Source: Robertkochia aurantiaca
GTDB lineage: Bacteria; Bacteroidota; Bacteroidia; Flavobacteriales; Flavobacteriaceae
Assembly (NCBI RefSeq): GCF_020166495.1
Contig: NZ_JAINZS010000005.1
Coordinates: 248,001 to 312,000, forward strand
Length of the DNA: 64,000 bases
Direction of reading: 5' to 3'
A model generated the notes under the pieces. It was not told where the DNA came from and did no database searches. It worked only from the letters and a program-made list of their open reading frames with translations. Below are positions 45,160-53,395 of this stretch, in pieces; the first letter of the stretch is position 1, and each line of letters begins with the position of its first letter. The translations under genes and the position numbers were made by a program.

Positions 45160-45867
45160 TTAACGGGAGTCTAGACGAAATCTCTCCGGGGCAATCTTTT
45201 CATTCAGTCTTATATCGCTTAGAGTAACGGTCATCAGGGAATTCTCAAAATCATCGGAGAGGAAGGTGGTTACCACCGTTGGAAACAGTAAGCCATCAAC
45301 ATTCAGATACTTGTCATATTGCCTGAAAACAAGCCCCTGCCCTTCCCGCATGACCGATTCATAACTGATAAGCTTCGATTCAGGATCGAAATAATACGTG
45401 ATCTCCTCCGGAAACCCACTGACTACTAATCGAACTGCATGATACTTTTTCCCGTTTATTTCAACCAACCCATCTTCCAACACCTGGTGATCGGTGTACT
45501 CAAGCAGTAATGGCCGCAGTGCACTGCGCCTGATATCAGAAACTTCATGAGTTTCCATCGGTATGGGTTTGTCTGACCCTGATAATGGATTGATGACCCA
45601 CCCCCTTGTTCCGTCATATACAGAGATCATGGGCATATTCATCACGGTGAATTCAGAATACACCTTATCAGGACTCTGACACCAGATCTTACCTGTCATG
45701 CGCGTACCCATGGTCTTCATGGTTTGTTTTGCAGACAGACTTTCAAGCGCCCTGAGTTTTTCCTTACCGCCAACGGCAAGAAAATAAGATTCTATCAGCT
45801 GAGAACCCGACTGAGCCATGGATCCCAGGGAAAGAAACAGCAGAAAACACAAACATCTGATCTTCAA
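45160..45867 (-). CDS. Exported LolA-fold-like protein
   Basis: The 235-residue product has a signal peptide (about 1-18, ending SMAQ). The rest is beta-rich with the pattern of outer-membrane lipoprotein-sorting (LolA/LolB-like) domains: SLSAKQTMKTMGTRMTGKIW, an EFTVMNMPMISVYDG strand pair, and TYYFDPESKLISYES (about residues 155-170). Such Bacteroidota proteins are periplasmic lipid carriers or scaffolds of unknown role. The start is TTG. It follows the kinase-like gene on the same strand, 38 bp downstream, so the two probably share a transcript. Confidence 0.72.
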   Translation of the reverse strand: MKIRCLCFLLFLSLGSMAQSGSQLIESYFLAVGGKEKLRALESLSAKQTMKTMGTRMTGKIWCQSPDKVYSEFTVMNMPMISVYDGTRGWVINPLSGSDKPIPMETHEVSDIRRSALRPLLLEYTDHQVLEDGLVEINGKKYHAVRLVVSGFPEEITYYFDPESKLISYESVMREGQGLVFRQYDKYLNVDGLLFPTVVTTFLSDDFENSLMTVTLSDIRLNEKIAPERFRLDSR

Positions 45868-45905
45868 ATTTGTAGGTCTTTAGAAAACCTAAAATAGGAA
45901 AAATT

Positions 45906-46982
45906 TTACAAATGTGATGTTTGCACCCACTTTTTCATACTGATATCTTCATAATTACGCTTGACAAAATCAAGTGCCACTCTTACCACCTGGCCCATGC
46001 TCCGGCATCGCTTGAATTTCATATCAAGGGTATAATCATAAAGTTGTTTTCGCAGCTGAAGCAGGTTTTCACGGGTACTGATATGGTCTTTGGTCATACA
46101 CCGCATCAAGTGTTTAAGACGCTTTCTGGAAGTGATGATACGCCTTGCCAGAACCGAACGTTCCTCCTTCTTGTATTGCTCTATAGAAGCAGGTTTCAGC
46201 TTTTCTGAAACCAGTTTCACCATTTGATAATTCTCCTTGAAGAACTGGGGTTTATACACCTTGAAATTCCCTTCATAGCTCTGCTGATCGAAATCGATGG
46301 CCCTGATCTTGTAAATCACATTATCGAAATCGTGTACCGGAATGATCACATAGTTATACGATCGCATATCGCCCAGTAATCTGATCATACAGCGTTCATT
46401 GAATTTCACGAATTCCTTGGCTATCTGGCTCTTCTGATTGTCAGTACAATCGGCCAGTGATTCCTTGATAAATTCATCGCCGGGTATACCCGAAATATGC
46501 TCTTCGATGAGGGTATCCTCATACACCGCAAAATTGATACGGTTGGGCGAGAGTATATGTTCGAGTTCCAGTCCGTAAACCCTGGAAGCATCAGCCTTCT
46601 TCACATAGAGATAGGTATAATTATCATTGAGAATATTTCGCACTTTGATACGAAAGGGTTTTGAATTCCCGAAGGTGCAATAATCGATGGCATCGATGTT
46701 CAGGTACTGAAATATTTCTTCATTCCCATCTGAGAAAAGCAGGGTATAGACCTGTTTCAGGTGGTAATCGATCTCCGGTCTTTCGAATTCCGAGTAATAC
46801 ACCCTGATCCACATGGTATCTTCATCGTTTTCGTCATAGACTACCACCGAACCTGAAAACCGAAGCAGGTCATCGTACGAAATAGGGATCTTGGTGGTGC
46901 GGTTATACCTTTCCAGGTAAGCCAGCAACTGCTCTCCTATTTTGTAAGAAGGTTTCTTCCTCGACATTAATTTCTGACTCAT
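45906..46982 (-). CDS. Uncharacterised protein with kinase-fold signatures
   Basis: The 358-residue soluble protein has no annotated domain that I recall, but its middle reads like a protein/aminoglycoside kinase fold. A beta-strand Lys occurs in YTYLYVKKAD (K128/K129), a helix Glu in LELEHIL (E139/E141), a hinge-like TLIEEHISGIPG (158-167), a catalytic-loop GDMRSYN (204-210, GDxxxxN) and a metal-site IDFDQ (229-233). The first 100 residues and the basic helical C-terminus (260-358) are unassigned. A LolA-like exported protein is encoded downstream on the same strand. Kinase activity is an inference from pattern only. Confidence 0.6.
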   Translation of the reverse strand: MSQKLMSRKKPSYKIGEQLLAYLERYNRTTKIPISYDDLLRFSGSVVVYDENDEDTMWIRVYYSEFERPEIDYHLKQVYTLLFSDGNEEIFQYLNIDAIDYCTFGNSKPFRIKVRNILNDNYTYLYVKKADASRVYGLELEHILSPNRINFAVYEDTLIEEHISGIPGDEFIKESLADCTDNQKSQIAKEFVKFNERCMIRLLGDMRSYNYVIIPVHDFDNVIYKIRAIDFDQQSYEGNFKVYKPQFFKENYQMVKLVSEKLKPASIEQYKKEERSVLARRIITSRKRLKHLMRCMTKDHISTRENLLQLRKQLYDYTLDMKFKRCRSMGQVVRVALDFVKRNYEDISMKKWVQTSHL

Positions 46983-47001
46983 AATCTCAGCTCTTTAATC
47001 T

Positions 47002-47009
47002 CAAATTTA
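47002..47009 (-). promoter_or_regulatory. Putative -7 box for the kinase-like gene
   Basis: On the minus strand TAAATTTG matches TAnnTTTG, 19 bp before the ATG. No clear -33 TTG at standard spacing. Confidence 0.4.
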
Positions 47010-47076
47010 ATCTATATTGTAACAAATTTTCTTCATATTCGTCAAATTAATACAACCAAAAAATCTGAAAAGCAAT

Positions 47077-47979
47077 TTGGAAACGATACTAACCATTAAC
47101 AACCTGACCAAAAAATTCGGTGCTCTTACAGCCGTTAAAGACCTTTCCTTTACCATTGAAAAGGGAAATGTCTACGGTTTGCTGGGACCTAACGGAAGTG
47201 GAAAATCAACCACCCTGGGAATCGTACTGAACGTGGTAAATAAAACCAGTGGTGATTTTCACTGGTTCGACGGAAATGTTTCTACCCACGATGCCCTTAA
47301 AAAAGTAGGTGCCATCATAGAAAGACCGAACTTCTATCCTTACATGAGTGCCATCCAGAATTTGCGGCTAGTCTGCAAGATTAAGGAAGTGAAAACAAAT
47401 AAGATCGAAGAATCCCTGAGACTGGTTGGTTTATGGGATCGTCGTGACAGTAACTTCAGCACCTATTCCCTGGGAATGAAACAGCGTTTGGCTATCGCTT
47501 CTGCCCTGTTGAACGACCCGGAAATACTGATCCTGGATGAACCCACGAATGGCCTGGATCCTCAGGGTATACATCAGATCAGGGAGATCATAAAAAAGAT
47601 CGCCGCAGGGGGAACCACCATCCTGCTGGCCTCCCACCTGCTCGATGAAGTGGAAAAGGTATGCTCTCATGTGGTCATTTTGCGCAAAGGTGAAAAACTG
47701 TATTCCGGAAGAGTTGACCAGATGGTTGCGAGTCATGGCTTTTTTGAACTGAAGGCCTCAGACCCCAAAGCCCTGGAATCTATCCTGGAAAATTCAGGAT
47801 ATTTCACGAACATACAAACCGAGAACGGCCTGATCAGGGCATTTCTGAAGGAACCTCTCGAGGCGAACAGCCTGAATGAAATGATGTTTCAGAAGGGAAT
47901 CGTTTTATCTCACCTTGTAAAACGTCAGGCAAGTCTCGAAGAACAGTTCCTGACCCTCACCAACAAACAAACCGTTTAA
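47077..47979 (+). CDS. ABC transporter ATP-binding subunit
   Basis: The 300-residue ATPase has Walker A GPNGSGKST (about residues 37-45), the signature YSLGMKQR (about 127-134), Walker B ILILDEPTNGLDP (about 148-160) and the SHLLDEVEKVC switch His. It belongs to the DrrA/CcmA-like exporter group. A C-terminal extension of about 80 residues (215-300) fits such exporters. The start is TTG. It is paired with a permease gene 22 bp downstream, so it probably powers that exporter. Substrate unknown; drug, lipid or bacteriocin are possible. Confidence 0.88.
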   Translation: METILTINNLTKKFGALTAVKDLSFTIEKGNVYGLLGPNGSGKSTTLGIVLNVVNKTSGDFHWFDGNVSTHDALKKVGAIIERPNFYPYMSAIQNLRLVCKIKEVKTNKIEESLRLVGLWDRRDSNFSTYSLGMKQRLAIASALLNDPEILILDEPTNGLDPQGIHQIREIIKKIAAGGTTILLASHLLDEVEKVCSHVVILRKGEKLYSGRVDQMVASHGFFELKASDPKALESILENSGYFTNIQTENGLIRAFLKEPLEANSLNEMMFQKGIVLSHLVKRQASLEEQFLTLTNKQTV

Positions 47980-48001
47980 CCGCTAAGAACACTACCATCT
48001 C

Positions 48002-48832
48002 ATGATACGATTATTGGAAATAGAAGCCATTAAACTCTGGAACAGCAAGATCAGTCGGGTGCTGATCATCTCGTATTTCGCCTTGCTGATATCCATTGCA
48101 CTGATCTCGGCCATAAAATTTGATATAGGCCCCATAGAATTTCACCTGGCAGACCAGGGAATCTTTAATTTTCCGTACATATGGCATTTCAACAGCTATG
48201 TAGCGGCGCTGTTTAAGCTCTTTTTAGCTATCGTCATCGTCTCTATGATGTCGAACGAATACAGCAATAAAACCCTGAAGCAAAATCTTATCGATGGTTT
48301 AAGCAAAAAGGAGTTCGTTCTTTCAAAATTCCTCACGGTGGTCGTCTTTGCCGGGGTATCCACGGTTTTTATCTTCGTGGTTTCAATGATACTCGGACTC
48401 GCCTTTTCAGACTACGATGAAATCGGCATCATTTTTTCAGACCTGGAGTTCCTCATTGCCTTCTTTGTCAAACTCATGGGCTTTTTCTCCTTTTGTCTTT
48501 TCCTGGGAGTCCTGGTTAAAAGGTCTGCTTTCGCGCTGGGCTTCCTGATTCTCTGGCAGGTATTTGAAGGTATCTTATACCTGTTCATACGCTCCAGAAG
48601 TGACAGTTCGCTGGCAGAAGGCATCAGTCGCTTTTTTCCGTTAGACTCGATGAGCAACCTGATCAAAGAGCCCTTTACCCGTCTCGGGGCGGTGAAATCG
48701 GTAGCCAGCCAGCTGGGTGAAGAACTCGCACGTGATTATGCCGTGCATTGGTACGAGATACTTATCGTTCTGGCATGGACCTTTGCCTTTGTTTATTTTT
48801 CTTACCTCTTGCTTAAAAAACGGGATTTATAG
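48002..48832 (+). CDS. ABC-2 type transporter permease
   Basis: The 276-residue membrane protein has about six hydrophobic segments: near 20-40, 60-80, 105-130, 145-175, 180-200 and 245-270. There is a conserved SNEYSNKTLKQNLIDGLSKKEF segment between the second and third. This permease class forms homodimeric exporters with an ATPase such as the one encoded 22 bp upstream. It has no T9SS or signal sequence. It probably ends the operon, since the T9SS gene follows 14 bp later with a candidate promoter of its own. Substrate unknown. Confidence 0.85.
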   Translation: MIRLLEIEAIKLWNSKISRVLIISYFALLISIALISAIKFDIGPIEFHLADQGIFNFPYIWHFNSYVAALFKLFLAIVIVSMMSNEYSNKTLKQNLIDGLSKKEFVLSKFLTVVVFAGVSTVFIFVVSMILGLAFSDYDEIGIIFSDLEFLIAFFVKLMGFFSFCLFLGVLVKRSAFALGFLILWQVFEGILYLFIRSRSDSSLAEGISRFFPLDSMSNLIKEPFTRLGAVKSVASQLGEELARDYAVHWYEILIVLAWTFAFVYFSYLLLKKRDL

Positions 48833-48840
48833 TATCTTTA
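48809..48840 (+). promoter_or_regulatory. Putative promoter for the first T9SS type B gene
   Basis: TTG at 48809-48811, a 21-bp spacer and TATCTTTA at 48833-48840 (five of six key bases of TAnnTTTG) lie in the 3' end of the permease gene. Transcription would begin at or next to the GTG start, so the message might be leaderless. Confidence 0.35.
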
Positions 48841-48846
48841 GCTGTT

Positions 48847-51564
48847 GTGAACAACAGACTGATACCCTTACTGATACTCATTTTAAACACTGCCCTGCTT
48901 TTTTCCCAGGGGGAAGCCAACCATTGGTACTTCGGGGAAAAAGCGGGATTGCGGTTTAATCCGGATGGCTCGGTCTCTTCACTGTCTGACGGAAAGCTCA
49001 ATACGCTGGAGGGTTGTGCCACATTATCTGACAGTTTTGGCAACCTGCTCTTCTATACCGATGGTCGGGTGATCTACAACCGTGAGCATACGGTCATGGA
49101 AAACGGCAGCGGACTCTGGGGAGATAATTCCAGTACACAGTCTGCCATTATCGTTCCCTGGCCTGACCGCCCGGGCTATTATTATGTTTTTACTGTAGAC
49201 ACCTCAGTAAACGAACAGGATCCTGATTTCGGGTTCAATTATTCAGTTGTTGATATGAATGCGAATAACGGTCTTGGAGCTGTGGTCGAAAAGAATATCA
49301 ACCTGCTGGCTGACAGTTCCGAAAAGATCTCCGCAGTGGTCAAAGACTGCCGCCAGAAGACCTATTGGGTGATCACGCTCGCTCCGGCATTTTCAGGAGG
49401 CCCCTTTATGAACACCTTTTACGCATATGAGATCAATGCCTCGGGTATAGAGCCTCCTGTCAGATCAGTCTTTAACGGACTTGCAGTCGAAGACCCAAGG
49501 GGGTATTTGAAATTATCTCCCGATGGAACCAGACTGGCTGCAGCCAATGGAGCCAATGGCCTGCAACTTTTTGATTTTAATATTACGAGCGGACAGGTCA
49601 GCAACCTCATGAACCTGCCCACAGACCTCTTTCCCTATGGGATAGAATTCTCATCGAACAACCGGTTCCTGTATGTGCACACCTCGAATTTCAGTTTTGA
49701 GCCCCCTTATCTTTCCGAACTGGTTCAGTTCGACCTGGATAATGCCACAGCTGCGAATATTCCCAAAAGAAAACTGGATAATACCAATATGTTCCGGGGT
49801 GCCCTGCAACTGGGTCCCAACGGCCGCATCTACCGTACTACCCCGGCCACCTATCAGCGCGGCTCATCATACCTCGGTGTGATCATAAACCCTGATTCTC
49901 AGGAAGCGGTTTACGATCATAATGCCGTCTTTCTCGGAAGTGGTGCCTGGGGGAACCAGGGACTTCCCCCATTTGTTCAATCCCTTTTCGATAAGGTTGA
50001 CATTATCAACACACCCGAAAGTGAGGATGGCAACCTTGAACTTCAGCTGTGCAGAGGTGAGGGTTTTACTTTTACTGCTCCTGAAATTACCGGAGCGGAC
50101 TATAACTGGTACCTCAACGATCAACTTATCCAGGGAGCAGATACCTGGAAGCTGGAGGTGATCGCGGATCAACCGGAAAAAGCAGGAAAATACCGGGTAG
50201 AGATCGATCCGGGTGAACTGGTCGAATGCCCTGTATTCGGGGAGGCATTCTTAAAAATCATCAGCCTGCCGGAGAACGGCGAACAAATACTGACCCAGTG
50301 TGATGCCGACGAAGACCCACTGGACGGGATCACCACCTTTAACCTGCTGCAGCTTTCCGCCCAACTACAGCTGCCCGACACCGAATATCTGTTGTCGTTT
50401 TACGAAAACGAAGCGGCATTGCAAAACAATACGGAAATAGTCAATCCGGAAAATTATAAAAACCGGTCTGTACAGCAGTCGCTCATCTATGCTATCCGGT
50501 CTGAGGGATGCCGGGTCACCGGAACACTCCTTCTGGAGTCGATACCCATAGTTCCTGCACCGGCCGATGTTCCCTACTACTTTAACTGTGCTGTACCGGA
50601 AAGTTCTGAGAACCAGGCATGGTTCAGTATGGACGAGATAAAGGCCGAATCCGTTTCAGAAGAAGTGGCATTATACGCCAGCCTTGAGGATGCCCTGCAG
50701 GAAGTGAATCAACTATCAGGTGAATTACTCTTGCCTGATAACACCCGACTTTACCTTCGTATTGAATCTGAGAATGCCTGTACTGATATACGTTATACCA
50801 CACTCATCGTAGATGAGCCTCCCCTTCCGCCGATTTTTGATGACCTCCCCTATATCTGCCTGAATGAGCCTTTTCTTCCGCTTTCTGCCGATACAGAGGC
50901 AGACACCTTCAGCTGGTTTAAAAAAGTATCTTCAGATACCTGGGAATTGGTGGCAGAAGGCAGAGAGGTCATCCTGGAAAGCCCCGGCGATTACAGGCTG
51001 AGTGTCAGTAAAATTCACAACGATCTTGGAGTCTTAAGAAGTTGTGAAGCAAATACCGTTTTTACGGTTTCGGCATCTGAAACAGCCATCTTCACCCGGG
51101 AACCCGAAGTCACTGACCTGTCTGACAATAACCGTATTGTAGTTTTTGTACAGGGAGAAGGTGACTATGAATATGCCATGAATGACCCGGAAGGTCCCTA
51201 CCGCTCTGAAAATACCTTTGAGAGGGTCCCCGCAGGTTTTTCAACGATCTATGTCAGGGATAAGAACGGCTGTGGCCTTGTCTCAAAAGAGATCGCTGTT
51301 CTGGGATACCCGGAATTTTTCACTCCCAATGCAGACGGGATCAATGATCGCTGGCAGGTACAGGGTATCGGGAAGATGGTGCAGGAAGGTTCAAGGATAC
51401 GCATCTATGACCGCTACGGAAAACTCATCACCCAGCTTCACCCTTCAGACCCGGGCTGGGACGGAACATTTAACGGCAGGCCTCTGCCCTCTTCTGATTA
51501 CTGGTTTCGGGCCGAGTTGAGAAACGGCAGGGAGTTCAAGGGTCACTTCTCACTAAAGCGATAA
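48847..51564 (+). CDS. Large T9SS type B secreted protein
   Basis: The 905-residue product starts at GTG with a signal peptide (about 1-21, ending LFSQ). The first ~380 residues are beta-rich and resemble a propeller-like domain (HWYFGEKAGLRFNPDGS, YGIEFSSNNRFLYVHTS). The middle (about 400-800) holds Ig-like domains. The end is a type B T9SS sorting domain (FFTPNADGINDRWQV near 822, IRIYDRYGKLI, WDGTFNGRPLPSSDYWF and FKGHFSLKR at the end). It should be secreted across the outer membrane and may be attached. The ligand or substrate is unknown. Paralogue of the next gene. Confidence 0.88.
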   Translation: MNNRLIPLLILILNTALLFSQGEANHWYFGEKAGLRFNPDGSVSSLSDGKLNTLEGCATLSDSFGNLLFYTDGRVIYNREHTVMENGSGLWGDNSSTQSAIIVPWPDRPGYYYVFTVDTSVNEQDPDFGFNYSVVDMNANNGLGAVVEKNINLLADSSEKISAVVKDCRQKTYWVITLAPAFSGGPFMNTFYAYEINASGIEPPVRSVFNGLAVEDPRGYLKLSPDGTRLAAANGANGLQLFDFNITSGQVSNLMNLPTDLFPYGIEFSSNNRFLYVHTSNFSFEPPYLSELVQFDLDNATAANIPKRKLDNTNMFRGALQLGPNGRIYRTTPATYQRGSSYLGVIINPDSQEAVYDHNAVFLGSGAWGNQGLPPFVQSLFDKVDIINTPESEDGNLELQLCRGEGFTFTAPEITGADYNWYLNDQLIQGADTWKLEVIADQPEKAGKYRVEIDPGELVECPVFGEAFLKIISLPENGEQILTQCDADEDPLDGITTFNLLQLSAQLQLPDTEYLLSFYENEAALQNNTEIVNPENYKNRSVQQSLIYAIRSEGCRVTGTLLLESIPIVPAPADVPYYFNCAVPESSENQAWFSMDEIKAESVSEEVALYASLEDALQEVNQLSGELLLPDNTRLYLRIESENACTDIRYTTLIVDEPPLPPIFDDLPYICLNEPFLPLSADTEADTFSWFKKVSSDTWELVAEGREVILESPGDYRLSVSKIHNDLGVLRSCEANTVFTVSASETAIFTREPEVTDLSDNNRIVVFVQGEGDYEYAMNDPEGPYRSENTFERVPAGFSTIYVRDKNGCGLVSKEIAVLGYPEFFTPNADGINDRWQVQGIGKMVQEGSRIRIYDRYGKLITQLHPSDPGWDGTFNGRPLPSSDYWFRAELRNGREFKGHFSLKR

Positions 51565-51608
51565 TACCCCGTTAATTATTAGTATCTTAGGATAAAAATT
51601 GCGTTGCC

Positions 51609-53330
51609 ATGCAACGGTTCCTGTTACTCTTTATACTTCCGCTGTTGCTTACCAAAGGTATGGCTCAGGAGAATTGCACTTCATTGCTAACCCCTCTAGA
51701 CGGTTCCTCCCAGGTAGCGATCAACACCACTCTTCAGTGGTCACCTGTTACGGGCGTGAACGGATATATTATCAGCATAGGAACGCAACCGGGCGTGTAT
51801 GATATCGTGAATAACCGTTCTCTGGGACTTGCAACTTCATTTACCCCACCGACCGGCCTGCCAGCCAACACAACCATTTACGTGCGTATTTCACTATTTC
51901 TGATCAATAGCGCCACTATTAACTGCCCTGAGGAAAGTTTCACCACCGGCCCTGTCGATTTTATTCCTGATTGTAATGAACTCACAATCCCTGCAGACGG
52001 AGCTGAAGGGGTACAGGTCAATGCAAGCCTGAACTGGGAATATGCAGTGGGAGCTACAGGCTATCTGCTTTCTTACGGGACCAGTCCGGCAGCCAACGAG
52101 ATAGAAGGAGGCATCGATGTAGGGAACGTGCTTCGCTACGAGCCTCCGGCAAACCTTCCGGAAAACACAACCATCTATGTGAGAATCACCCCATATAATG
52201 ATCTGGGACAAGCCACGTCTTGTAACACCTTCAACTTTACCACCAAAGAATTCAACCCCATACCTGAATGCACCAGTCTGATCACCCCGCAAAACGGGGA
52301 GGTAGGGGTTTCCCTTTCCCCCATAGTTCAATGGAACGAATCTCCGGGTGCGGAAGGATACCGCCTGACCATGGGCACCACACCTTTTGTGGCTGACATC
52401 CTGGACAATGTAGACTTTGGAGATGTTACGGAAACCCCGGTGATCGACTTTTTACCGAATACCACGGTTTTCGTGATCATCACTCCCTATAACGCAGCCG
52501 GTGAAGCCCTGGATTGCATACAGGAGAGCTTTTCGACAGCGGCCGGTTGCGGTCCGTTCCTGGACCCTGAAACAGGTGATCTGACTGACCGTAACCCCGA
52601 ATTGAACTTCCCTGACCGGGTGGTGATCTGCAGCAATGGTCCTGAAGAAAGTTTCTCGGCAGGTCTGGAAGGTGATCAGGTAAATTGGTATTTTTTGGAA
52701 GACGGACAACAACAACTTATAGCAGATAATTCCACTGTTATTTTTGAGGAAGAAGGACGTTACAGAGTGGAAGTAACCCGTCAATACCTTATTGACGGAG
52801 AAGAATTCCAATGCAGCAGTGAAAAAGAATTCGAAGTGGTACGTTCAGAATTGCCGCTTATTACCGATGTTGAAATCACCGATGGCATTACCGGACGAAA
52901 TGTTACTGTAACCGCTGTGGGTGCGGGTACATATGAGTATTCACTGAATGCGCCCGACGGCCCCTTCCAGGGTACGGGAACATTCCTGAACATTGAAACC
53001 GAGGGAGCGATTATTTATGTGAGAGACATCAACGGCTGCGGACTCGTTGAAATCGCCCTGCTGGAAATAGATTTTCCAAAATTCTTCACCCCAAATAATG
53101 ATGGGATCAATGACCTTTGGAAACCGCTTTTCAGCCGGGATCGTGATATTATCCTGGAGCGTGTCGCCATCTTTGACCGTTTTGGGAAGCTGCTGTTTGA
53201 AATCGATGAACGATCTGCGGGCTGGGATGGAACCCTTGAAGGAAGAGCCTTGCCATCAGCTGATTACTGGTACCTGGCCACCTACAGTGATGATAGTGTA
53301 AAAAAAGGACATTTCAGCCTGAAACGTTAA
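51609..53330 (+). CDS. T9SS type B secreted protein with three Cys-paired repeats
   Basis: The 573-residue product has a signal peptide (about 1-20, ending GMAQ). Three fibronectin III-like repeats follow at about residues 22-113, 121-212 and 220-311, each framed by two Cys 82-83 residues apart (C23/C106, C122/C205, C221/C303). An Ig-like stretch (about 330-430) is followed by the same C-terminal module as the preceding protein: YEYSLNAPDGPF, YVRDINGCGLV, FFTPNNDGINDLWKP and the closing KKGHFSLKR. It should be secreted by T9SS. Probably a surface adhesin or glycan-binding protein, inferred. Confidence 0.88.
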   Translation: MQRFLLLFILPLLLTKGMAQENCTSLLTPLDGSSQVAINTTLQWSPVTGVNGYIISIGTQPGVYDIVNNRSLGLATSFTPPTGLPANTTIYVRISLFLINSATINCPEESFTTGPVDFIPDCNELTIPADGAEGVQVNASLNWEYAVGATGYLLSYGTSPAANEIEGGIDVGNVLRYEPPANLPENTTIYVRITPYNDLGQATSCNTFNFTTKEFNPIPECTSLITPQNGEVGVSLSPIVQWNESPGAEGYRLTMGTTPFVADILDNVDFGDVTETPVIDFLPNTTVFVIITPYNAAGEALDCIQESFSTAAGCGPFLDPETGDLTDRNPELNFPDRVVICSNGPEESFSAGLEGDQVNWYFLEDGQQQLIADNSTVIFEEEGRYRVEVTRQYLIDGEEFQCSSEKEFEVVRSELPLITDVEITDGITGRNVTVTAVGAGTYEYSLNAPDGPFQGTGTFLNIETEGAIIYVRDINGCGLVEIALLEIDFPKFFTPNNDGINDLWKPLFSRDRDIILERVAIFDRFGKLLFEIDERSAGWDGTLEGRALPSADYWYLATYSDDSVKKGHFSLKR

Positions 53331-53383
53331 CCGAACAGGAATAATTCCGGAAGATCCATAACTCCCCGAAGTACGATTCTTAG

Positions 53384-53391
53384 TAGATTTG
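53384..53391 (+). promoter_or_regulatory. Putative -7 box almost touching the uvrB start
   Basis: TAGATTTG matches TAnnTTTG and ends 4 bp before the uvrB ATG at 53396. If functional, it would direct a leaderless uvrB mRNA. No -33 TTG seen. Confidence 0.4.
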
Positions 53392-53395
53392 TATC

